Below are positions 1 through 7,600 of a stretch of 34,342 bases of DNA, piece by piece (positions within the stretch are counted from its first letter, which is position 1; each line of letters opens with the position of its first letter). The stretch lies in NCBI GenBank assembly GCA_902785055.1, contig CACZXG010000016.1, positions 1 through 34,342 on the forward strand, given 5' to 3'. The DNA comes from an uncultured Lachnospiraceae bacterium (GTDB lineage Bacteria; Bacillota; Clostridia; Lachnospirales; Lachnospiraceae). The notes below the pieces were generated by a model, which worked only from the letters and a program-made list of their open reading frames with translations, made no database searches and was not told where the DNA came from. The position numbers and the translations under genes were made by a program.

Positions 1-954
1 GTCACTGAAGAAGCGAGTTGTACGAAAGAAGGAACTAAGGAAAAGACATGCACAGTCTGTGGAGATAAAGTCACAGAGTCAATCCCTGTAATTCCTCATT
101 CCTGGAACACAGAATTCACTGTTGATAAGGAAGCGAGCTGTGCTGAGGAGGGAAGTGAGTCAATCCACTGCTCAGTATGCGGTGAAATGAAAGAAGGCTC
201 TTCCCAGGCGATCCCGAAGACGGAGAACCATAAGTACGGAGACTGGACAGTGACGAAACCCGCCACCCAGACAGAGACCGGAATCGAGGAAAGGGTCTGT
301 GAGATCTGCGGAAACAAAGAAGAGAAAGAGCTCGCGGTCCTTACAGGAACCTGGAAAAAGACCAGCAAAGGCTGGTGGTACAGCTGGAGTGATGGGTCTT
401 ATCCTAAGAGTAAATTTGAGGACATCGAAGGACACACCTATTACTTTGACGCTTCCGGCTATATGGTGACGGGCTGGCAGAAGATCGACGGTGCCTGGTA
501 TTACTTCAGTGCCGGCGGAGCGATGGTTACCGACTGGCAGAAGATCGGCAGCACGTGGTATTACTTTAACGAAGACGGGGTAATGCAGACGGGCCTGCAG
601 GAGATCGGCGGTAAAAAGTATTATTTCAGCGCCGGCGGAGGAATGCAGACAGGCTGGCAGAAGATCGGAAGTGTCTGGTACTACTTCAGTGCCGGCGGAG
701 CGATGGTTACCGACTGGCAGAAGATCGGAACCACGTGGTATTACTTTAATGAAAGCGGAGTAATGCAGACAGGCTGGAAGCAGATCAGCGGCAGGTGGTA
801 TTACTTCGAAGCGAGCGGAGCTATGGCGGCGAACAAGTGGGTCGGAAACTATTACCTGACAGGAAGCGGAGCCATGGCAACGAATACCTGGATCGGACAG
901 TATTATGTAGGTGCTGACGGAAAGTGGATCCCGGGATATAAAGCGGCGAACTGA
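1..954 (+). CDS. Secreted cell-wall-binding repeat protein, C-terminal part (surface gene 1)
   Basis: The reading frame is open from base 1, so this is the 3' end of a larger gene whose start lies outside the window. The visible 317 residues begin in cysteine-bearing repeats of the type ATCTE-G-C-C (residues about 1-110). They continue with a linker containing [17 protein letters not shown] and about ten 20-residue aromatic repeats (YYF..G.M.TGWQKI), which belong to the choline-binding/cell-wall-binding repeat family (PF01473-like). The protein ends with an NKWVGNYYL...[18 protein letters not shown] cap. This tail is almost identical in sequence and exactly equal in length to the tail of the protein ending at 10412. 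By homology with the two downstream paralogues the missing part probably holds a signal peptide and DUF285 repeats. The likely role is a surface protein held non-covalently on the wall; the ligand is unknown. Confidence 0.85.
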   Translation, partial: VTEEASCTKEGTKEKTCTVCGDKVTESIPVIPHSWNTEFTVDKEASCAEEGSESIHCSVCGEMKEGSSQAIPKTENHKYGDWTVTKPATQTETGIEERVCEICGNKEEKELAVLTGTWKKTSKGWWYSWSDGSYPKSKFEDIEGHTYYFDASGYMVTGWQKIDGAWYYFSAGGAMVTDWQKIGSTWYYFNEDGVMQTGLQEIGGKKYYFSAGGGMQTGWQKIGSVWYYFSAGGAMVTDWQKIGTTWYYFNESGVMQTGWKQISGRWYYFEASGAMAANKWVGNYYLTGSGAMATNTWIGQYYVGADGKWIPGYKAAN

Positions 955-1025
955 GCGGATGCTCGGGAACTTCAGGCCTGTGATCAAGAGACCCAATTCG
1001 GTCATCATTTTTAAATAATACTTAA

Positions 1026-1062
1026 AGAGGGTGCTGCGTCAGCAAGATGCAGCACCCTTTTC
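1026..1062 (+). terminator. Rho-independent terminator of surface gene 1
   Basis: A 9-bp stem, GGGTGCTGC (1029-1037) with GCAGCACCC (1049-1057), is followed by TTTTC. The same hairpin sequence recurs after surface gene 2. Confidence 0.88.
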
Positions 1063-1128
1063 TTGCATTAACATCAATTGTGCATTTTTGAAACAAAGCC
1101 GCGACGCGTACGAGACAATTATTCATAT

Positions 1129-1149
1129 TTGACATGAGAAGTGTATAAT
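1129..1149 (+). promoter_or_regulatory. Promoter-like region conserved with copy B
   Basis: TTGACA (1129-1134) and a perfect TATAAT (1144-1149) are both conserved in the paralogous spacer (10584-10604), but only 9 bp separate them. They cannot be the two boxes of one sigma-A promoter. Either the TATAAT uses a poor upstream box or the TTGACA works with a weaker -10 further down (TTATTG at 1152). In the ancestral arrangement this promoter probably drove the ligase-like gene and surface gene 2. The insertion element now lies in between. Confidence 0.5.
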
Positions 1150-1191
1150 AGTTATTGTGCCAAAAGTTTTTATCCAACTTATAAGCTGAAT

Positions 1192-1225
1192 ACCCCCGTC
1201 CTCTATGTGTAACGAAGGCGGTGGG
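1192..1225 (+). repeat. Left-end imperfect palindrome of the tnpB element
   Basis: ACCCCCGTCCT (1192-1202) pairs imperfectly with AAGGCGGTGGG (1215-1225). The arms resemble those of the right-end hairpin at 3041-3074, which is the paired subterminal hairpin layout of IS200/IS605 elements. Confidence 0.6.
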
Positions 1226-1303
1226 ATGAATGCGTTCCCTCGGTATTTGTGAACGTCTCTCCTTTCCAATGGAGGTAAGACAAAGTAAAAAAAGAACACA
1301 CAT

Positions 1304-1332
1304 TTGCAAACACATGTTCTGAGCAGTATAAT
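1304..1332 (+). promoter_or_regulatory. tnpB promoter
   Basis: TTGCAA (1304-1309), a 17-bp spacer and a perfect TATAAT (1327-1332) lie about 70 bases before the tnpB start. A short hairpin GAAGC-TGCT-GCTTC lies in the leader. Confidence 0.7.
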
Positions 1333-1403
1333 GTATGTATGAAGCTGCTGCTTCGTGATAATCCCCTGTACGGGGAAAATACCGGATGGAAGGGAGCACA
1401 TAC

Positions 1404-3029
1404 ATGTACCACGTCGAATGCATTGACATCCATAAATCAGATAAGATGTACCAGTACATTGACAGGGCATGCCTGTGTGCCAATAACATGTACAATATCG
1501 CCAACTTCCATATCCGCAACCTCATGACCGGCCTGAAGAAAGATATTTCCCTCCGTACGGAGAACGAGAGGTCAGTAATAAGGACTTTTGCCGGATCCAT
1601 CCCCGTGATCAACTTCTCTTTAAGGGTGAAGCACTTCGTAAAGATCTTCAGGGTCTTCCTGGACAGGAGTCTTTCTGCGGCCTTACGCAAGACTAAGCTT
1701 TTGAGGGTGAAATACCTTCAGTTTTCCATGCCGACGGCGGAAAAGTGGTTCGCTTCCTACGGGCTCCTTGATGCCGTGTTCCGTCATACGGAGAATACGG
1801 ATTACCGGTCATTCCATTCCCATGTCATCCAGAACGCCATAAGCGACTGCTGCGAGGCATGGAAAGGATACTTTGAGAGCAGGAAAGCTTATACTGATGC
1901 GTCCGGCCATACAGGGAAGCCGAGGATCCCGGGATACAGAAAGTCCGGGGGAAGGAGTACGGCTGTCTTTTCAAACCTGGCCTGTAGCATTAAGAACGGG
2001 AGACTGTTCTTTCCTTATGCAGTTGTTGAAGAAGGGAAGAAAAGGGTGCGTCCCGGCCTTGATGTTTCAAGGCTCCCGCATGCTTCGAAGGCAGTACGCG
2101 GATCGGAAAAGAAACTCATTGAGGTGCGGGCAGTCCCGTACTTCGGCGTATACCAGGTCCAGATCGTCACGGATGACGGCATCCCGGAAGACGACCTTCT
2201 CCCGAGGGAAGGAGATATCATCGGCGCTGACGGGAACCCTTCCGGGGTCATGATGCTGGACCCGGGCCCCCACAACTTCGCATCCATGGCAGACAACAAG
2301 GGGAACATACCCATTGTTGTCAAGGGCGGAGCCATAAAGGCCTGTAACCAGTGGTATAACAAGAGGATGGCGTTCCTGCGTTCTGAACAGATGAAGGGGC
2401 ATGACCCGAAGACTTACCATCCTCCGGTGACAAGGCAGATGGAGCGGATCTCCAGGAAGCGTGACGCTTTCCTGCGGGATACATTCTACAAGTATGCCCA
2501 CTATATCTGCAGGACGATGGAGGAGAGGGGCCTTTCCTACCTGATCATCGGTTACAACAAAGGCCAGAAACAGGACATAGACCTTGGAAGGAAGACCAAC
2601 CAGTCCTTCGTGCAGGTCCCCTTCGCGAGGTTCCGCCGTATCCTGCAGACAGTCTGCGTGCGGTATGGGATCCGGGTCATCCTCCAGGAAGAGAGCTATA
2701 CTTCCAAAGCCTGCTTTGGGAACAGGGACTGTATCCCGACATACGGAACCGGAGATGCGGAAAGCGTATCTTTCACAGGGAAGAGGATAAAGCGGGGTCT
2801 GTACCTTCAGGATGATGGAAAGGTCATGAACGCTGATATCAACGGAGCCGCCAACACAGGAAGAAAATATGACAGGCGGATCTTCCCGGAAGGAATGGAC
2901 TGCGGGTATCTGTACGGAACAGTGAAGGCTGTGACCTACAAGGATATCCTGTGTGCCAGTCGCAGAAGAAACAAAAGTAATCCCGTTCAAACGGGACAGC
3001 GGGCAGGTGTCTGCCCTGTGACCGCGTAA
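1404..3029 (+). CDS. tnpB: TnpB, RNA-guided RuvC-type endonuclease (IS605/IS1341 OrfB)
   Basis: A 541-residue TnpB, somewhat longer than the usual 370-450. The RuvC core is intact: the first aspartate is in MMLDPGPHN (D286), the middle motif is LIIGYNKGQKQD followed by the QEESYTSK glutamate (E429/E430), and the last aspartate is in NADINGAAN (D478). The C-terminal zinc ribbon is absent: after YTSK only two cysteines six residues apart remain, and the usual second CxxC is replaced by a TGKRIKRGLY segment. This matches the known zinc-less TnpB subgroup. The start at 1404 is chosen because GGGAG (1392-1396) stands seven bases upstream; an in-frame ATG at 1386 is possible. TnpB cleaves DNA matching its guide next to a TAM and helps retain the element. 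The 3' end of the gene overlaps the predicted guide RNA. Confidence 0.93.
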   Translation: MYHVECIDIHKSDKMYQYIDRACLCANNMYNIANFHIRNLMTGLKKDISLRTENERSVIRTFAGSIPVINFSLRVKHFVKIFRVFLDRSLSAALRKTKLLRVKYLQFSMPTAEKWFASYGLLDAVFRHTENTDYRSFHSHVIQNAISDCCEAWKGYFESRKAYTDASGHTGKPRIPGYRKSGGRSTAVFSNLACSIKNGRLFFPYAVVEEGKKRVRPGLDVSRLPHASKAVRGSEKKLIEVRAVPYFGVYQVQIVTDDGIPEDDLLPREGDIIGADGNPSGVMMLDPGPHNFASMADNKGNIPIVVKGGAIKACNQWYNKRMAFLRSEQMKGHDPKTYHPPVTRQMERISRKRDAFLRDTFYKYAHYICRTMEERGLSYLIIGYNKGQKQDIDLGRKTNQSFVQVPFARFRRILQTVCVRYGIRVILQEESYTSKACFGNRDCIPTYGTGDAESVSFTGKRIKRGLYLQDDGKVMNADINGAANTGRKYDRRIFPEGMDCGYLYGTVKAVTYKDILCASRRRNKSNPVQTGQRAGVCPVTA

Positions 3030-3082
3030 GCGGCACGAAGCCCCCGCCTCTTAGCGATATGCGCAGGCGGTGGGTAGTTCAC
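2950..3082 (+). ncRNA. Predicted omega RNA scaffold of TnpB
   Basis: The last 80 bases of tnpB and the following 53 bases form a chain of hairpins: CCCGT/ACGGG (2982-2995), GGGCAG/CTGCCC (3001-3016), CCGC-GTAA-GCGG (3022-3033) and the large right-end hairpin CCCCCGCCT/AGGCGGTGGG (3041-3074), then TAGTTCAC. TnpB guide RNAs are known to come from exactly this position. The guide would be the DNA just after 3082, beginning TGGGGCGTGG, which runs over the start codon of the next gene. The 5' end is a guess. Confidence 0.6.
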
Positions 3083-3097
3083 TGGGGCGTGGTTTTT

Positions 3098-4582
3098 ATG
3101 GAGCTGCAAAAAATAAAAAAGGGAATAAGAAAGTGGGCTGCGATTTATTTGGGCGCGGTTTCATGTATTCTTATTCCTTTGTTTATGAGACATGGATATT
3201 ACAGCCTGATCTATTGGAAATCACGTGCTTACCTATATGTGGCGATCCCTGCTGCTGCAGTCGTGGCTGTAGTTGAAGCGGCAGATCTGTTCTTGAAGCT
3301 TACACGGAGAACCGATAAGGCAGCCGGCAAGTTAAAAAGCGGGATTTGTATTAAGAAACCGCCGGTCTCAGTGATTTTGATGCTGTCCATCGCGGCGTGG
3401 TCTCTTTTCTGTTCCTATATGTCTCAAAATCCCGGGCTGTCGATGATGGGAACAGCCGGATGGTCCATGGGGTCGCTCATGACCACTGTCCTGGTTCTGA
3501 GTACGATCATTGTTTCACGATATTTTGACTTAAAGCCGTATATGCTGTTTGCGGTGATGGCAGTCAATATTATTATCAATGGGTTCGCGATCATTCAATC
3601 AGCAGGGATCGACCTGTTCGGCCTTTTGAAAAATATAGACAAAAAGCAGGTTTACACTTTCTTATCGACGATCGGTCAGAAGAATTCCTATTCGGGCTAT
3701 CTGTGCCTGCTGCTTCCTTTTTTCTGGGGAGCATTTATGACATGTAAAGATCGCATAACTGAGCTTTTGTACGGGATCTTCGCCGTGTTCGGCTTTATGG
3801 GTATCATTGTGGCGGAGAGTGACAGCACTTATGCCGGCATTGGAATCTGCATCCTCTTCATGCTGCTCTACGTATTCGGCTCAGAGCAGTATGTCAAAAG
3901 ATCGTCGATTCTGCTCTTTCTCTACGGAGCCTGTCTTATGGCAGTGAGGTACCTGCCGGTGTTTTCCGGGAAGATCGCCCGTTTTAAGGGCGTATCGAAG
4001 GCCATGATCGGAAAGCCGGTCGCAGAGATCCTCTGTATCAGCGGTATCCTTCTTTATTTCCTGGGATGGAAGATCATCGGCGGGAAATGGGGAAAATATA
4101 TCCTCATCGCGGTCGAACTTGTGCTTTTAGCCGGAATCGGTTACTACGCCGCGAACACAGCGGCTCACTTTAATGACAAGTGGGGCACCAGACGCGGAAT
4201 GATCTGGAGGGTCGGCTGGGAACAGTTTCTTAAGTTCCCGCTGCGCAATAAACTGATCGGGATCGGCCCTGAGCTTCTGATCGTATTGTATAAAGATATC
4301 CGGGATGCTTCAGGATTAACTGTAGTGTCAGCGCATTGTGAACCTTTGCAGGTGCTTCTGACCCAGGGCATAGTCGGGCTCGGACTGTATTTTGCCTACT
4401 GGGGCTACATGCTGAAGCTGTTCTTCGGCAGGAAGCTTTGGAAAACGAGCACTGCGCCGTTCTTCTTTCCCCTGGCGGCGTATTGGGGACAGTCAATTTT
4501 TTGTTCGGTATATCCGGTCACAGCCGTGCTGTTCAGTTTTGTGTCCGGAATGTATATAAGAGCAGCAGAAACATCACAGTGA
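3098..4582 (+). CDS. O-antigen ligase/polymerase-like membrane protein (Wzy_C type)
   Basis: A 494-residue polytopic protein with roughly ten to twelve hydrophobic segments. The large loop near residues 360-420 has the pattern of the O-antigen ligase family (PF04932): GTRRGMIWRVGWEQF (R365/R366), a P..NKLIGIGPE turn, then SAHCEPLQVLLTQGIVGLGLY with the family histidine (H413). Members transfer or polymerise lipid-linked glycans outside the membrane, and some glycosylate proteins. An in-frame ATG at 3059 lies inside the insertion element, so the start at 3098 is preferred, though its ribosome site (GGGGCG) is weak. The stop is 19 bp before surface gene 2 with no terminator, so the two are probably co-transcribed. 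Its substrate is not evident; modification or anchoring of the neighbouring surface proteins is a guess. The insertion element may have cut it off from its native promoter. Confidence 0.8.
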   Translation: MELQKIKKGIRKWAAIYLGAVSCILIPLFMRHGYYSLIYWKSRAYLYVAIPAAAVVAVVEAADLFLKLTRRTDKAAGKLKSGICIKKPPVSVILMLSIAAWSLFCSYMSQNPGLSMMGTAGWSMGSLMTTVLVLSTIIVSRYFDLKPYMLFAVMAVNIIINGFAIIQSAGIDLFGLLKNIDKKQVYTFLSTIGQKNSYSGYLCLLLPFFWGAFMTCKDRITELLYGIFAVFGFMGIIVAESDSTYAGIGICILFMLLYVFGSEQYVKRSSILLFLYGACLMAVRYLPVFSGKIARFKGVSKAMIGKPVAEILCISGILLYFLGWKIIGGKWGKYILIAVELVLLAGIGYYAANTAAHFNDKWGTRRGMIWRVGWEQFLKFPLRNKLIGIGPELLIVLYKDIRDASGLTVVSAHCEPLQVLLTQGIVGLGLYFAYWGYMLKLFFGRKLWKTSTAPFFFPLAAYWGQSIFCSVYPVTAVLFSFVSGMYIRAAETSQ

Positions 4583-4601
4583 ACAGAAAGGAGCAAAAAA
4601 A

Positions 4602-7600
4602 ATGGAACACAACTATGACCTGCTTAAGCCGAAGGCGGGCGCCAAAGACAAAAGAGGCAAGATCAAGAGGAAAAGCATGAGGCGTTTGATGGCCATGCTT
4701 CTTTCTGCTGTGCTGGCAGCGGGCACATGCCTGCCTGCCTTGGCTGTTGAGACAACTCAGACAGAAGAAGCGGGCGGAGCCGCTTCGACACATATAGAAC
4801 AGGTAGCGGAAGTGCAGCCTGAAGAAGGCGGCAATGAGGCTGTCACAGAGGGAGGTTCGGAAGGATCTTCGACCGAAGTTACCGTAAACGATGAGGAAAA
4901 CGTTGGCCAGGCCGCAGATCCTGCGGATGACAATTCGGAAAACGCGGTCGTCACAGACGGCGGTGACAGTAATGACAATGCCGACGACAGTGAAGAAATT
5001 GCAGGTGAGGCAGTCACTTCTGACGCTGCGGAGATCGCCGCGGAAGAAGAACCGAAAAGTGCGGCGGGCACCGATGGAACCGATCCGAGTGGAGCATTTG
5101 CGGGCGGGAACCTTCTGAATACTCAAGGAGATGCCTCCTGGCTGAACGACTACGACACTTACACGACAAAATGGGACGACGGGACAACTGCGATCTGCCT
5201 TAACTATTACAATGGCATGGATACCCAGATCGAAGTCCCGGGAACAGTAGAGATCGAAGGCGTCACATATCCGGTGACAGCATATACTGTCGACATCTGG
5301 GGTGAATCTGTGGAGAGCGTTACTTTTGGTGAAGGATTCATTTTCCCCCAGAACTGTTCATATTTCTTCTCCAGTAGAGAATCATTGACGTATGTAGATA
5401 TGAGCCTGGCAGATACGAGCAGAGTTACAGACATGTCCGGCATGTTCTATAACGATTCAAATCTGCAGGAAGTCAATCTGGGCAGTATCGATGTTTCCAA
5501 TGTGGTAGATGTCTCTTATATGTTTGAGGGATGCCAGTCTATTGAGGAACTGGACCTGTCCTGTTTTTCCGGAACCGATGCAGTCAGAAATATTTACGAT
5601 ATGTTTTCTTCCTGCAGCAATCTCACAAGCGTTGATATGGGAGGATGGGATTGGTCATATGTAGACTATACCGAGAATCTTTTTGAAGGTTGTGATAGCC
5701 TGGAAGAACTGATCACGCCTGCAAATGTTAATTGGGGACTTATGCCATTGCCGTGCCTGATGGCGGACCAGAGCGGGGAGATTTTCAGCTCTATTCCGGC
5801 GCAAACCGGCAGTGTCACACTCACAGTCATCGAGGTGCCGCAGTGGCTTGAGGAATATGAGTTTTCCTTTGACAGAAGCAATAAGGATGTCGTGTTGGAG
5901 AATTACAACGGCACTGCATCAGAGATTACGATGCCAGCCAGTGTAACTCTTGCCGGTACTGAGTATGACGTGAAGGTTGATAGTTGTCCATGGAAAACGG
6001 GAGTGACCAATCTTTCATTTGAAGGAAGTGAATCTCTTCGTTATGTTGATCCGAACTTTTTCGGTGAAATGCAAGACCTTGAAGTTCTGGACCTGCATAA
6101 TATTATTTGTACATGGCAGAACGAACAGTCATTTGACGGCTGCAGCAAACTGAAAACGATCTATACACCTGCGAATTGTTCTTGGGGATCTGCTCTCCCG
6201 GGACTTTTTAAAGATGAAAACGGTTATTCTTATTCCTGTCTGCCGAGAAATCTACCCAACAGTATTCGTTTGGATGCTGTGACCTGTGATGAATGGCTCA
6301 AGGACTTCTCATATAGTGTCAGTGACAGTAAGCTTACATTGACCGGATACCACGGAGATAAGACAGAACTGGTTGTACCGGGCAGTGCTGTTGTCGATGA
6401 TACGACATATGAGGGAGTATGGATCGCAGGCAACATATGGTGTAATAGTTTAGTTGAAAGTCTGACGTTTGGTAACGGAGTACAATTCGGCGAATATATG
6501 CCCGGAGGAATTGGAATCTTCAGTTTGTTTAGTAACTTAACGACGTTGGAATCGATTGATTTCAGTGAGGTTAGTGTAAATGGGTTTGTAGTCGTGCAAG
6601 ACATGTTTAATGGCTGCAGCAACCTGACAAGCGTTGACCTGAGCGGCTTTGATTTTACTAACTGTTATCAGGCAGACCGCATATTTGATAACTGCGACAG
6701 CCTGGAGACCATAGAAACTCCCGTAAATGTTCATTGCTCTATTGCGCTGCCTTTCCCTTTCTCGGATGAGGATGGTCATATATATACTGAAATACCGCAG
6801 AACCTTAGTGAGAGCATAACCCTCACAAGGACTCCTGCAAGTCCATGGCTGTCGGATTACGAATATGAATTGACCGATAACAGCATAGTATTGCGTGAAT
6901 ATAAAAAGAGTTTTGAACAGACATATGACGAAGATACAGGAGAATGGAGTGTAAATGCTGTCACAGTTCCGGGAAGTGCTGAAATAGGCACTACAGCATA
7001 TAATAAAATAGTACTTTCCAAACACATTTGGGAATACAAAGGTGTCGAGGAACTCTATTTTGATGAAGGGGTATATCTTCCGGAGGATTGCAGTGGCTTG
7101 TTCGGTTATGACTCTCTGGAGAAGATCGATCTGTCGGAAGTGAATGTAACTGATGCTGTGAATATGCAGGCTATGTTTAGCGGATGCAGGAATCTGACAA
7201 CAATCGCAGTACCGAAGGGGGTTTCTCGCGAAGCAGGTTTACCCGGTGTGTATGTTGACGAGAATGAGAACAGCTACACATCTCTTCCATTGAACGTCAC
7301 TGAGAGTTTTACGATCACAAAAGGTGCTCAGGATGAGTGGCTTGATGATTATGATTACTATATTTCCGGAGATAAGATTGTCCTGACCGGATATCACGGC
7401 TATGCAACTGATCTTACAGTGCCCGGAAGCGCTGTGTTCGGCGATACAACTATTTCAAAAGTAGAACTTACGCCTGGAATGAACTGGGGAAGCTATGTTC
7501 AGAATCTCTCCTTTGCAAGAGGCGTTGTACTTCCGGAGGATTGTACGGGGCTGTTTAGTACATATAGTGTGCGAAGCATTGACTTGAGTAATGTTGACGC

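Larger units (their letters stand above)
955..1149 (+). repeat. Intergenic direct repeat, copy A
   Basis: The 195 bases after the stop of surface gene 1 align along their length with 10413-10604 after the stop of surface gene 2. Shared parts include GCGGATGCTCGGGA, the ATTCGGTCAT stretch, the terminator stem, ACAATTATTC and the GTGTATAAT box. Clear similarity ends just after the TATAAT at 1144-1149; a weaker match may run to the T-rich stretch near 1172. This shows that gene and spacer were duplicated as one unit. The non-coding stretch from 955 to the tnpB start holds this repeat, a terminator, a promoter-like box and the left end of the insertion element. Confidence 0.8.
1174..3082 (+). mobile_element. 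IS605/IS1341-type element carrying only tnpB
   Basis: The right end is well defined: a hairpin (3041-3074) followed by GTAGTTCAC, the usual end of TnpB elements in Gram-positives, placed at 3082. A matching imperfect hairpin lies near the left end (1192-1225; CCCCCG..CCTC arm and AAGGCGGTGGG arm), as expected for subterminal palindromes recognised by a Y1 transposase. The left tip is approximate. I place it after TTTTTAT (1167-1173), where similarity to the paralogous spacer is lost. No tnpA is present, so mobility would need a transposase in trans. The element sits between a promoter region and the ligase-like gene. Confidence 0.7.

Noticed and set aside
1129-1149. TTGACA plus TATAAT read as one strong promoter
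   Set aside because: The spacer is only 9 bp, far below the 16-18 bp needed, so the boxes cannot work together.
2067-2990. A 307-codon antisense frame inside tnpB
   Set aside because: It lies wholly inside a gene with clear RuvC motifs and resembles no protein family.
3059-3097. Ligase gene start at 3059
   Set aside because: These codons lie inside the right-end hairpin of the insertion element; the family-like N-terminus begins at the ATG at 3098.
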